Shown: positions 12,428-25,517 of the stretch, piece after piece
How the letters are laid out: each line of letters starts with the position of its first letter
How positions within the stretch are numbered: the first letter of the stretch is position 1
Source: Hymenopus coronatus
Lineage: Eukaryota; Arthropoda; Insecta; Mantodea; Hymenopodidae
NCBI GenBank assembly: GCA_030762935.1
Contig: CM060883.1
Span: 95,524,501-95,588,500, forward strand
Direction: 5' to 3'
Length of the DNA: 64,000 nt
Position numbers and translations under genes: made by a program
Notes under the pieces: model-generated
What the model was told of the DNA's origin: nothing
The model's database searches: none
The model's input: only the letters and a program-made list of their open reading frames with translations

Positions 12428-15400
12428 AAATGGCAAGGTTGAGCATTCCAGTCCAAGTTGGGAACCTTGTGTATCATTTAAATGGCGAGATAGAGCAATC
12501 CAGTCCAAGTTTGGAATCTCGTATATTATTTAAATGGCAAGGTTGAGCATTCCAGTCCAAGTTTGGAACCTCGTGTATCGTTTAAATGGCAGGATTGAGC
12601 ATTCCAGTGCAAATTTGGAACCTCCTATATCATTTAAATGGCAAGGTTGAGCATTCCGGTCCAAGTTTGGAACCTCGTGAGTCATTTAAATGGCAAGGGT
12701 GAGCACTTCAGCGCAAGTTTGAAACCTCGTGTATCATTTAAATGGCAAGGTTGAGCATTACAGTCCAAGTTTGGAACCTCGTGAGTCATTTAAGTGGCAA
12801 GGTTGGCCATTCCAGTCCAAGTTTGGAACCTCGTGAGTCATTTAAATGGCAAGGTTGAGCATGCAGTCCGAGTTTGGAACCTCATATATCGTTAAAATGC
12901 CAAGGTTGAGCATTCCAGTCCAAGTTTCGAACCTCGCATATCATTTAAATGACAAGGTTGAGCACCTCAGTCCAAGTTTGGAGCCTCGTGTTTCATTTAA
13001 ATGGCAAGGTTGAGCATTCCACTCCAAGTCTGGAACCTCGTGAGTCATATAAATGGCAAGGTTGAGCATTCCAGTCCAAGTTTAGGACCTCGTGTATCAT
13101 TTGAATGGCAAGGTTGAGCATTCCAGTCCAAGATGGGAACCTCGTGTATCATTAAAATTGCAAGGTTGGGGATTCCAGCCCAAGTTTGGAAACTCGTGTA
13201 TGATTTAAAAGGCAAGGTTGAGCATTCCAGTCCAAGTTTGGTACCTCGTGTATCATTTAAATGGCAAGGTTAAGCATCCCAGCCCAAGTTTGGAATCTCG
13301 TGTATGATTTAAATGGCAAGGCTGATCATTCCAGTCCAAGTTTGGAACCTCGTGTATCATTTAAATGGCAAGGTTCAGCATTCCAGCCTAAATTTGGAAC
13401 CTTGTGTGTCATTTGAATGGCAAGGTTGAGCATTCCAGTCCAGGTATGGCACCTCATGATTCATTTAAATGGCAAAGTTGAGCATTCCAGTCCAAGTTTG
13501 GAACCTCGTGAGTTATTTAAATGGCACGGTTGAGCATTCCAGTCCAAGTTTGAAAACTCGTGAGTCATTTAAATGGCAACGTTGGGCATTCCAGTCCAAG
13601 TTTGGAACCTCGTGAGTCATTTAAATGGCAAGGTTGGGCATTCTAGTCCAAGTTTAGAACATCGTGAGGAATTTTAATTGCAAGGTTGAGAATACCAGCC
13701 CAAGTTTGGAACCTCGTGTGTCATTTGAATGGCAAGGTTGAGCATTCCAGTCCAAGTTTGGAACCTCGCATTACATTTAAATGGTAAGGTTGAGCATTAC
13801 AGTCCAAATTTGGAACCTCGGGTATCATTTAAATGGCAAGGTTTTGCGTTCCAGTCCAAGTTTGGAACCTTATGTATCATTTATATGGCAAGGTTGAGCA
13901 TTCCAATCCAAGTTTGGAACCTCGTGAGTCATTTAAATGGCAAGGTTACGCATTCCAGTCCAAGTTTGGAACCTCGTGTATCATTTAAATACCATGATTG
14001 AGCACTCCAGTCCAAGTTTGGAACCTCGTAAGTCATTTATATGGTAAGGTTGAGCATTCCAGTCCGAGTTTGGAACCTCGTATATAATTTAAGTGGCAAG
14101 GTTTAGCATTCCAGTCCAAGCTTGGAACCTCGTGAGTCATTTAAATGGCAAGGTTGAGCATCCCAGTCCAAATTTGGAGCCACGTGTATCATTATGTGGC
14201 AAGGCTGAGCATTCCAGTCCAAGTTTGGAACCTCGTGAGTCATTTATATGGCAAGGTTGAGCATTCCAGTCCAAGTTCGGGACCTCGTGTATCATTGGAA
14301 TGGCAAGGTTGAGCATTCCAGTCCAAGTTTGGAACCTCGTGTATCATTTAAATGGCAAGGTTGAGCATTCCAGTCCAAGTTTGGAACCTCGTGAGTCATT
14401 TAAATGGCAAGGTTGGCCATTCCAGTCCAAGTCTGGAACCTCGTGAGTCATTTAAATGGCAAGGTTGAGCATTGCAGTCCGAGTTTGGAACCTCATATAA
14501 CGATAAAGTGCCAAAGTTGAGCATTCCAGTCCAAGTTTGGAACCTCGTGTATCATTTAAATGACAACGTTGAGCATTGCAGTCCAAGTTTGGAACCTCGT
14601 GAGTCATTTAAATGGCACGGTTGACCATTCCAGTCCAAATTTGGAACCTCGTGAGTCATTTAAATGGCAACGCTGGGCATTCCAGTCCAAGTTTGGAACC
14701 TCGTGAGTCATTTAAATGGCAAGTTTGGGCATTCGAGTCCAAGTTTGGAACCTCGCATATCATTTAAATGGCAAGTTTGAGCATTCCAGTCCAAGTTTGG
14801 AACCTCGTGTATCATTTAAATGGCAAGGTTGAGCATTCCAGTCCAAGTTTGGAACCTCGTATATCATTTATATGGCAAGGTTTAGCGTTCCAGTCCAAGT
14901 TTGGGACCTCGTGTATTATTAAATGGCAAGATTGAGCATTCCATTCCAAGTTTATAACCTCGTGTGTCATTTAAATGGCAAGGTTGAGCATTCCAGTCCA
15001 AGTTTGGAACCTCGTATATCGTTTAAGTGGCAAGGTTGAGCATTTCAGTCCAAGTAGGAACCTTGTGTATCATTTAAATGGCGAGATAGAGCAATCCAGT
15101 CCAAGTTTGGAATCTGGTACATCATTTAAATGGCACGGTTGAGCATTCCAGTCCAAGTTTGGAACCTTGTGATTCATTAAAGGGTAACGTTGGGCATTCC
15201 AGTCCAAGTTTTGAACCTCGTGAGTCATATAAATGGCAAGGTTGGGCATTCCAGTCCAAGTTTAGAAACCTCCTGAGTAATTTTAATGGGAAGGTTGAGC
15301 ATTCCAGTCCAAGTTTGGAACCTCGTGAGTCATTCAAATGGCAAAGTTAAGCATTCAAGCCCAAGTTTGGAACCTCGTGAGTCATTCAAATGGCAAGGTT

Positions 15401-16427
15401 GAGCATTCCAGCCCAAGTTTGGAACCTCGTGTGTCATTTGAATGGCAAGGTTGAGCATTCCAGTCCAAGTTTGGAACCTCGTATATCATTTAAATGGCAA
15501 GGTTGAGCATTCCAGTCCAAGTTTGGAACCTCGTGTATCATTTAAATGGCAAGATTGAGCTTTCCAGTCCAAGTTTGGAAACTCGTATATCATTTGAATG
15601 GCAAGGTTGAGCGTTCCAGTCCAAGTTTGAAACCTCGTGTATTAATTAAATGGCAAGGTGTAGCATTCCGTTCCAAGTTTGGAACCTCGTGAGTCATTTA
15701 AATGGCAAGGTTGGGCATTCCAGTCCAAGTTTGGAACCTCGCATATCATTTAAATGGCAAGTCTGAGCATTCCAGTCCAAGTTTGGAACCTCGTGTATCA
15801 TTTAAATGGCAAGGTTGAGCATTCCAGTCCAAGTTTGGAACCTCGTATATCATTTATATGGCAAGGTTTAGCGTTCCAGTCCAAGTTTGGATACTCGTGT
15901 ATTATTAAATGGCAAGATTGAGCATTCCATTCCAAGTTTATAACCTCGTGTGTCATTTAAATGGCAAGGTTGAGCATTCCAATCCAAGTTTGGAACCTCG
16001 TGAGTCATTTAAATGGCAAGGTTACGCATTCCAGTCCAAGTTTGGAACCTCGCGTATCATTTAAATACCAAGATTGAGCATTCCAGTCCAAGTTTGGAAC
16101 CTCGTGAGTCATTTATATGGCAAGGTTGAGCATTCCAGTCCGAGTTTGGAACCACGTATATCATTTAAATGGCAAGGTTTAGCATTCCAGTCCAAGCTTG
16201 GAACATCGTGTATTGTTTAAATTGCAGGGTTGAGCATTCCAGTGCAAATTTGGAACCTCCTATATCATTTAAATGGCAAGGTTGAGCATTGCAGTCCAAG
16301 TTTCTAAACCTCGTGAGTAATTTTAATGGGAAGGTTGAGCATTCCAGTCCAAGTTTGGAACCTCGTGAGTCATTCAAATGGCAAAGTTGAGCATTCAAGC
16401 CCAAGTTTGGAACCTCGTGAGTCATTC
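12428..16427. repeat. Higher-order repeat, ~4000-bp period, third phase
   Basis: 12428-14548 copies positions 1-2121. 14548-16427 then copies 10645-12430 (offset ~3896). The next unit begins at 16428, exactly 4000 bp after 12428, with the same starting monomer aaatggcaaggttgagcatt. The join near 14548 is in phase with the 52-bp register, so the block is a recombinant of two unit types. Confidence 0.8.
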
Positions 16428-19400
16428 AAATGGCAAGGTTGAGCATTCCAGTCCAAGTTGGGAACCTTGTGTATCATTTAAATGGCGAGATAGAGCAATC
16501 CAGTCCAAGTTTGGAATCTCGTATATTATTTAAATGGCAAGGTTGAGCATTCCAGTCCAAGTTTGGAACCTCGTGTATCGTTTAAATGGCAGGATTGAGC
16601 ATTCCAGTGCAAATTTGGAACCTCCTATATCATTTAAATGGCAAGGTTGAGCATTCCGGTCCAAGTTTGGAACCTCGTGAGTCATTTAAATGGCAAGGGT
16701 GAGCACTTCAGCGCAAGTTTGAAACCTCGTGTATCATTTAAATGGCAAGGTTGAGCATTACAGTCCAAGTTTGGAACCTCGTGAGTCATTTAAGTGGCAA
16801 GGTTGGCCATTCCAGTCCAAGTTTGGAACCTCGTGAGTCATTTAAATGGCAAGGTTGAGCATGCAGTCCGAGTTTGGAACCTCATATATCGGTAAAATGC
16901 CAAGGTTGAGCATTCCAGTCCAAGTTTCGAACCTCGCATATCATTTAAATGACAAGGTTGAGCACCTCAGTCCAAGTTTGGAGCCTCGTGTTTCATTTAA
17001 ATGGCAAGGTTGAGCATTCCACTCCAAGTCTGGAACCTCGTGAGTCATATAAATGGCAAGGTTGAGCATTCCAGTCCAAGTTTAGGACCTCGTGTATCAT
17101 TTGAATGGCAAGGTTGAGCATTCCAGTCCAAGATGGGAACCTCGTGTATCATTTAAATTGCAAGGTTGGGGATTCCAGCCCAAGTTTGGAACCTCGTGTA
17201 TGATTTAAAAGGCAAGGTTGAGCATTCCAGTCCAAGTTTGGTACCTCGTGTATCATTTAAATGGCAAGGTTAAGCATCCCAGCCCAAGTTTGGAATCTCG
17301 TGTATGATTTAAATGGCAAGGCTGATCATTCCAGTCCAAGTTTGGAACCTCGTGTATCATTTAAATGGCAAGGTTCAGCATTCCAGCCTAAATTTGGAAC
17401 CTTGTGTGTCATTTGAATGGCAAGGTTGAGCATTCCAGTCCAGGTATGGCACCTCATGATTCATTTAAATGGCAAAGTTGAGCATTCCAGTCCAAGTTTG
17501 GAAACTCGTGAGTTATTTAAATGGCACGGTTGAGCATTCCAGTCCAAGTTTGAAAACTCGTGAGTCATTTAAATGGCAACGTTGGGCATTCCAGTCCAAG
17601 TTTGGAACCTCGTGAGTCATTTAAATGGCAAGGTTGGGCATTCTAGTCCAAGTTTAGAACATCGTGAGGAATTTTAATGGCAAGGTTGAGAATACCAGCC
17701 CAAGTTTGGAACCTCGTGTGTCATTTGAATGGCAAGGTTGAGCATTCCAGTCCAAGTTTGGAACCTCGCATTACATTTAAAAGGTAAGGTTGAGCATTAC
17801 AGTCCAAATTTGGAACCTCGGGTATCATTTAAATGGCAAGGTTTTGCGTTCCAGTCCAAGTTTGGAACCTTATGTATCATTTATATGGCAAGGTTGAGCA
17901 TTCCAATCCAAGTTTGGAACCTCGTGAGTCATTTAAATGGCAAGGTTACGCATTCCAGTCCAAGTTTGGAACCTCGTGTATCATTTAAATACCATGATTG
18001 AGCATTCCAGTCCAAGTTTGGAACCTCGTAAGTCATTTATATGGTAAGGTTGAGCATTCCAGTCCGAGTTTGGAACCTCGTATATAATTTAAATGGCAAG
18101 GTTTAGCATTCCAGTCCAAGCTTGGAACCTCGTGAGTCATTTAAATGGCAAGGTTGAGCATCCCAGTCCAAATTTGGAGCCACGTGTATCATTATGTGGC
18201 AAGGCTGAGCATTCCAGTCCAAGTTTGGAACCTCGTGAGTCATTTATATGGCAAGGTTGAGCATTCCAGTCCAAGTTCGGGACCTCGTGTATCATTGGAA
18301 TGGCAAGGTTGAGCATTCCAGTCCAAGTTTGGAACCTCGTGTATCATTTAAATGGCAAGGTTGAGCATTCCAGTCCAAGTTTGGAACCTCGTGAGTCATT
18401 TAAATGGCAAGGTTGGCCATTCCAGTCCAAGTCTGGAACCTCGTGAGTCATTTAAATGGCAAGGTTGAGCATTGCAGTCCGAGTTTGGAACCTCATATAA
18501 CGATAAAGTGCCAAAGTTGAGCATTCCAGTCCAAGTTTGGAACCTCGCATATCATTTAAATGGCAAGGTTGAGCACCTCAGTCCAAGTTTGGAGCCTCTT
18601 GTATCATTTAAAAGGCAAGGTTGAGCATTCCACTCCAAGTCTGGAACATCGTGAGTCATTTAAATGGCAAGGTTGAGCATTTCAGTCCAAGTTTAGGACC
18701 TCGTGTATCATTTGAATGGCAAGGTTGAGCATTCGAGTCCAAAATGGGAACCTCGTGTATCATTTAAATTGCAAGGTTGGGGATTCCAGCCCAAGTTTGG
18801 TAGCTCGTGTATCATTTAAATGGCAGGGTTAAGCATCCCAGCCCAAGTTTGGAATCTCGTGTATGATTTAAATGGCAAGGTTGATCATTCGAGTCCAAGT
18901 TTGGAAAGTCGTGTATCATTTAAATGGCAAGGTTCAGCATTCCAGCCAAAATTTGGAACCTTGTGTGTCATTTGAATGGCAAGGTTGAGCATTCCAGTCC
19001 AAGTATGGAACCTCATTATTCATTTAAATGGCAAAGTTGAGCATTCCAGTCCAAGTTTGGAACCTCGTGAGTTATTTAAATGGCACGGTTGAGCATTCCA
19101 GTCCAAGTTTGAAAACTCGTGAGTCATTTAAATGGAAACGTTGGGCATTCCAGTCCAAGTTTGGAACCTCGTGAGTCATTTAAATGGCAAGATTGGGCAT
19201 TCCAGTCCAAGTTTAGGAACCTTCTGAGTAATTTTAATGGCAAGGTTGAGAATACCAGCCCAAGTTTGGAACCTCGTGTGTCATTTGAATGGCAAGTTTG
19301 AGCATTCCAGTCCAAGTTTGGAACCTCGCATATCATATAAATGGCAAGGTTAAGCATTCCAGTCCAAGTTTGGAACCTCGCATTACATTTAAATGGTAAT

Positions 19401-21660
19401 GTTGAGCATTCCAGTCCAAATTTGGAACCTCGGGTATCATTTATATGGCAAGGTTTTGCGTTCCAGTCCAAGTTTGGAACCTTGTGTATCATTTAGATGG
19501 CAAGGTTGAGCATTCCAATCCAAGTTTGGAACCTCGTGAGTCATTTAAATGGCAAGGTTACGCATTCCAGTCCAAGTTTGGAACCTTGTGTATCATTTAA
19601 ATACCAAGATTGAGCATTCCAGTACAAGTTTGAAACCTCGTGAGTCATTTATATGGCAAGGTTGAGCATTCCAGTCTGAGTTTGGAACCTCGTATATCAT
19701 TTAAATGGCAAGGTTTAGCATTCCAGTCCAAGCTTATAACCTCGTGAGTCATTTAAATGGCAAGGTTGAGCATCCCAGTCCAAATTTGGAGCCACGTGTA
19801 TCATTTAAATGGCAAGGTTGAGCATTCCAGTCCAAGTTTGGAACCTCGTGAGACATATATATGGCAAGGTTGAGCATTCCAGTGCAAGTTCGGGACCTCG
19901 TGTATCATTTGAATGGCAAGGTTGAGCATTCCAGTCCAAGTTTGGAACCTCGTGTATCATTTAAATGGCAAGGTTGAGCATTCCAGCCCAACCTTGGAAC
20001 CTCGCGTATGATTTAAATGGCAAGGTTGAGCATTCCAGTCCAAGTTTGGAATCCCTTGTATGATTTATATGGCAAGGTTGAGCATTCCAGTCCAAGTTTG
20101 GAACCTCGTGTATCATTTAAATGGCAAGGGTGAGCATTCCAGCGCAAGTTTGGAACCTTGTGTGTCAGTTGAGTGGCAAGGTTGAGCATTCCAGTCCAAG
20201 TGTGGAACCTCGTGTATCATTTAAATGGCAAGGTTAAGCATTGTAGTCCAAGTTTGGAACCTCGTGAGTCATTTAAATGGCACGGTTGAACATTCCAGTC
20301 CAAGTTTCTAACCTCGTTAGTCATTTAAATGGCAACGTTGGGCATTCCAGTCCAAGTTTGGAAGCTCGTGAGTCATTTAAATGGCAAGGTTGGGCATTCC
20401 AGCCCAAATTTGGAACCTTGTGTGTCATTTGAATGGCAAGATTGAGCATTCCACTCCAAGTTTGGACCCTCGTGATTAATTTAAATGGCAAAGTTGAGCA
20501 TTCCAGTCCAAGTTTGGAACCTCGTGTATCATTTAAATGACAACGTTGAGCATTGCAGTCCAAGTTTGGAACCTCGTGAGTCATTTAAATGGCACGGTTG
20601 ACCATTCCAGTCCAAATTTGGAACCTCGTGAGTCATTTAAATGGCAACGCTGGGCATTCCAGTCCAAGTTTGGAACCTCGTGAGTCATTTAAATGGCAAG
20701 TTTGGGCATTCGAGTCCAAGTTTGGAACCTCGCACATCATTTAAATGGCAAGTTTGAGCATTCCAGTCCAAGTTTGGAACCTCGTGTATCATTTAAATGG
20801 CAAGGTTGAGCATTCCAGTCCAAGTTTGGAACCTCGTATATCATTTATATGGCAAGGTTTAGCGTTCCAGTCCAAGTTTGGAACCTCGTGTATTATTAAA
20901 TGGCAAGATTGAGCATTCCATTCCAAGTTTATAACCTCGTGTGTCATTTAAATGGCAAGGTTGAGCATTCCAGTCCAAGTTTGGAACCTCGTATATCGTT
21001 TAAGTGGCAAGGTTGAGCATTTCAGTCCAAGTTGGGAACCTTGTGTATCATTTAAATGGCGAGATAGAGCAATCCAGTCCAAGTTTGGAATCTGGTACAT
21101 CATTTAAATGGCACGGTTGAGCATTCCAGTCCAAGTTTGGAACCTTGTGATTCATTAAAGGGTAACGTTGGGCATTCCAGTCCAAGTTTTGAACCTCGTG
21201 AGTCATATAAATGGCAAGGTTGGGCATTCCAGTCCAAGTTTAGAAACCTCCTGAGTAATTTTAATGGGAAGGTTGAGCATTCCAGTCCAAGTTTGGAACC
21301 TCGTGAGTCATTCAAATGGCAAAGTTAAGCATTCAAGCCCAAGTTTGGAACCTCGTGAGTCATTCAAATGGCAAGGTTGAGCATTCCAGCCCAAGTTTGG
21401 AACCTCGTGTGTCATTTGAATGGCAAGGTTGAGCATTCCAGTCCAAGTTTGGAACCTCGTATATCATTTAAATGGCAAGGTTGAGCATTCCAGTCCAAGT
21501 TTGGAACCTCGTGTATCATTTAAATGGCAAGATTGAGCTTTCCAGTCCAAGTTTGGAACCTCGTATATCATTTGATTGGCAAGGTTGAGCGTTCCAGTCC
21601 AAGTTTGAAACCTCGTGTATTAATTAAATGGCAAGGTGTAGCATTCCGTTCCAAGTTTGG
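16428..21660. repeat. Higher-order block, copy 2
   Basis: Matches 1-5235 at an offset of ~16426 bp through variant monomers at 17729, 19124, 20321 and 21100. The match stops at ~21660, in the monomer after the variant gtagcattccgttcc. Beyond it the monomers no longer follow the higher-order pattern. Confidence 0.82.
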
Positions 21661-22183
21661 AACCTCGTGTATCATTTAAATGGCTAGTTTGAGCATTCCA
21701 GCCCAAGTTAGGAACCTCGTATATCATTTAAATGCCAAGGTTGATCATTCCAGTCCAAGTTTGGAATCTCGTGTATCATTTAGATGGGAAGGTTGATCAT
21801 TCCAGTCCAAGTTTGGAACCTCGTATATCATTAAAATGGCAAGGTTTAGCATTCCAGTCCAAGTTTTTAACCTCGTGAGTCATTTAAATGGCAAGGTTGA
21901 GCATTCCAGTCCAAGTTGGGAACCTCGTGAGTCATTTAATTGGCCAGGTTGAGCATCCCAGTCCAAGTTTTAAACCTCGTGTATCATTTAATTGGCAAGG
22001 TTGAGCATTCCAGTCCAAGTTTGGAACCTCGTGAGTCATTTAAATGGCAAGGTTGAGCATTCCAGTCCAAGTTTGAAACCTGTGAGGCATTTATATGGCA
22101 AGGTTGAGCATTCCAGCCCAAGTTTGGAAAATCGTGTATCATTTATATGGCAAGGTTGAGCATTCCAGCCCAAGTTTGGAACA
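21661..22183. repeat. Diverged edge monomers of the satellite
   Basis: Ten or so 52-bp monomers with private changes (for example ggctagtttgagc, tttaattggccagg) that do not belong to the 4-kb units. The last recognisable monomer ends in gtttggaacatct, and the sequence then becomes non-repetitive. Diverged terminal monomers are usual at satellite edges, where exchange with the array interior is rare. Confidence 0.8.
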
Positions 22184-24030
22184 TCTGACATATCAGATCC
22201 AGCAGAACTCCGAGATAACTTACTGGTGTGCCAGTTAATGGCTGATGTAGGGGTATAATGGCGATTAGAAGACGTTGAACTGATTTTTGTTTGTGTTTAG
22301 TGATATAGGTACGTCCGACAGTATAATTTTCTGAGGTTTTAAAGTCAGTCATATCCGTAATCAGTCATTTAATATTTGCGCTGATGCAGGAAAAGGAAAT
22401 TAAATACTCACATTAAAAATGTAAACAGCTCAATAGGAAATGCTATCACCAGAGCAAGCCTTATTATGTTTATTTTGTTTATAATTATGCTTTATCTTTT
22501 TTATGATTGTGCTTTATGTTTATAATGTATTTTTTTAATACGAATAAACTTGAGTAGCTTAAATGATTTGGTTTTCTTAACAGTAAAGCAAGTTTCTTAC
22601 TAAAGTTATATAAGAACACACTACATTACGATAACAATGCTAAATAAAAATCTAGTCATCTATGTCGTCTCGGTCTATATACCACATCCTTGAGGTTGAC
22701 TAATTGCAACTTTTAGGTCACATTCAAGATTTTCTACTGTGAGACACGACCGTTTAGAATTCAAATCCAATTGAACTTAGAAAAGCTTCTCTCAACTGAA
22801 GCAGATGATGGTTCATTGCTAGTTCACTTGGTGTAGACATCTTAGTGGAATGTTTCTGCCAGAAGGATAAAGAAGTAGAATGAACATTTTCTTTCTACAC
22901 CATTGCTGCATATCTTGATATTTCTTCCAATGAGACATCAGTGTTGGAGAAGCGTCACCTCAAGTGAACATGGAATAAATCTGTTCAGGTACGGATCATT
23001 TTGGACCTAAATTCTGAACTTCCTTCCAGAAACTTTTCGCAAGATGGCGTTCATTCATATAGCTTTTTTGCTTTATTTTTTAAAATTATGCTGTTAATAC
23101 TTATTTGTTCCTAGCTCTTAGACGCCCAAAATCATGTTCTGGGTAGCAAGAACATGTCTAAAGCTCTGTTATGCTTTTGGGTGTCATTAGTAATTATCTA
23201 CCTAGGAATTTTGTGGTATTTTGAAATTATAATGCCACTGTAGCTATACACATTAGATTTTTAAAGTTTCCCTGCAATTTATTTGTATAAAGTGGAGAAA
23301 CAATACAGTCAATCAATAATATGATTTAATGCCAATATTTTGTCGGAACCACGCGTTATGAGGTCCTGGAAAAAAGTGTACGCCCACACGCGGGGTAGCA
23401 GGTTCGAATACCGGGTGCAGATATTAAGGAATGGTATGGAGATGTGGGAGCCCTAGCTCAGGGTTTTGTTGGTTTGAAGTCACTTTCAGGTGTAGTAGGA
23501 CACAAGTGATTTTCTTCCAGTTCCTGATATTATCGAACTCCTTTATTCATTTTATTCGGCCTATTCTGCCGTCCTCCTGCGCCTAATATTACCTATTACT
23601 TTTGATGGTCTTTTGGTGGCGAGATTTCGTCCGTATTCTGGCGTATTAAATGAACACTATTTCCGTCACAACCACGGACCCTTAGCTTCGCTAATGATAC
23701 ATGCCTAGCGCCAAAAGTGTCGCTCGACCAGCAAGAGAACCGTTTACGTGCGCAGCCTTCGGCAGTGGAACCTCATCCCTTCGTTGCAATGTCCTTCCCT
23801 TAACGGTACTATCCTGTACAAAGTCAACTGTCTGTGCCTGCTTTCTTCCCTAACCATTTTAAATATATAATTAAAAAATCTATATTATATTGGCTTTAAA
23901 TTATATCTACCTTTTATAACTTTTAACCGCATACTCTCTCAACGTTTGAGTCTGACAATAAAAGTAAAACAAAATCAGACGTTACATTCACAGGACCTCA
24001 CAGATTACACGTTCGTCAGAAAACTTATCT
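22184..24030. other. AT-rich flank, no gene seen
   Basis: Non-repetitive AT-rich DNA between the satellite and the CA-rich repeat. I see no frame with recognisable protein similarity. A B-box-like ggttcgaatacc at about 23402 and an A-box-like ccctagctcagg at about 23450 suggest an old tRNA-derived fragment, but order and spacing do not make a tRNA. The short ORF crossing 22143-22352 is half satellite and not credible. Confidence 0.6.
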
Positions 24031-25517
24031 TACACACACACACTCACACGCACTCACACACACTCACACATACTACACACACTCCCACACACTCATACAC
24101 ACTCACACACACTCACACACTCACACAATACACACACACACTCAAACACTCACACACACTCACACACTCATACACTCAAACACACTCATACACACTTAAA
24201 CACACTCACACACGCTCACACACACTCATACTCACCCATATACACAAACACACTCATACACACTCATACACATTCATACACACACTCATATGCACTCATA
24301 AACACTCATACACACACTCACACACACTCATACACACTTATACACACTCATACTCACCCATACACTCAAACACACTCATACACACTCACACACTCACACA
24401 CACCCTAACACACACTCATACACACTCACACACTCATACACACTCACACACACTCATACACTCACACACACTCATACACACTCACACACACTCATTCACA
24501 CTCACACACACACTCATGCACACTCATAAACACTCACACACATACACACACTCATACACTCACACACTCATACACACTGTCATACACTCACACACACTCA
24601 CACTGACACACTCACACACTCTCGCACACACTCATACACACACTCATACACTCACACACTCTCACACACACTCATACACACACTCTCACACACACACACA
24701 CTCACACACATTCATACACACACTCACACACTTATGCACACTCATACAGACACTCACACTCACACACTCATACACACTCACACACTCATACACACTCACA
24801 CACATACACACACTCACACATTCACACACTCACACTCATACACACACTCACATACTCACACACTCATACACACACTCAAACACATACACACTCACACACA
24901 TACACACACTCACACACTCATATACACACTCACACACTCATACACACACTGACACACTCATACACACACTCACACACTCTTACGCACACACTCAAACATA
25001 TACACACTCACACACATACACACACTCACACACATACACACACTCACACACACTCACACATACACACTCACACACTCATACAGATACTCACACACTCATA
25101 CACACACTCACATACTCACACACTCATACACACACACTCAAACACATACACACTCACACACATACACACACTCACACACTCACACACATACACACACTCA
25201 CACACTCACACACTCACACACACTCACACACTCACACACTCATACACACATACTCAAACACATACACACTCACTCACATACACACACTCACACAGTCATA
25301 TACACACTCACACACTCATACACACACTCACACACTCATACACACTCACACACTCATACACACACACTCACACTCACATACTCACATACTCACACACTCA
25401 TACACACACACTCAAACACATACACACTCACACACACTCACACACTCATATACACCCTCACACACTCATACATACACTCATACACTCATACACTCACACT
25501 CATACACATACACATAC
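24031..25517. repeat. CA-rich compound microsatellite
   Basis: About 1.5 kb made only of cacacact, cactcacacac and actcatacac variants. The second-order units are roughly 8-20 bp (actcacac, actcatacacac). The plus strand contains almost no G. This creates a 550-residue open frame at 23946-25598 composed of His, Thr, Ser, Leu and Tyr. It is not a gene: codon content is dictated by the repeat and the non-repeat ends show no domain. Confidence 0.95.

Larger units (their letters stand above)
1..22183. repeat. 52-bp satellite array with higher-order repeats
   Basis: About 425 tandem copies of a 52-bp monomer fill the block without interruption. Conserved pieces of the monomer are aaatggcaaggttgagcatt, ccagtccaagtttggaacct and cgtgtatcattt. 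Monomers differ mainly at cgtgtatc/cgtgagtc/cgtatatc and at the ggcaaggttgag segment. The join between monomers is the perfect palindrome catttaaatg, and ccaagtttgg is a near dyad. Because 52 is not a multiple of 3, an open frame cycles through all three frames and gives proteins with a 52-residue period. Every ORF of 60-122 aa in this block is that artefact. The array is cut by the left edge of the window. Centromeric or pericentromeric location is plausible for such a satellite but is inference. Confidence 0.97.

Noticed and set aside
1302..21328. Dozens of 60-122 aa ORFs on both strands with shared motifs
   Set aside because: They are translations of the 52-bp satellite; their 52-residue period follows from 3 x 52 nt. 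No start context, splice signal or selection.
1..22183. Regular repeat spacing resembling a CRISPR array
   Set aside because: Monomers are contiguous with no unique spacers, and the setting is eukaryotic.
23390..23465. Possible tRNA or SINE from tRNA-like boxes
   Set aside because: The B-box-like motif precedes the A-box-like motif, and no stems or repeat copies were found.
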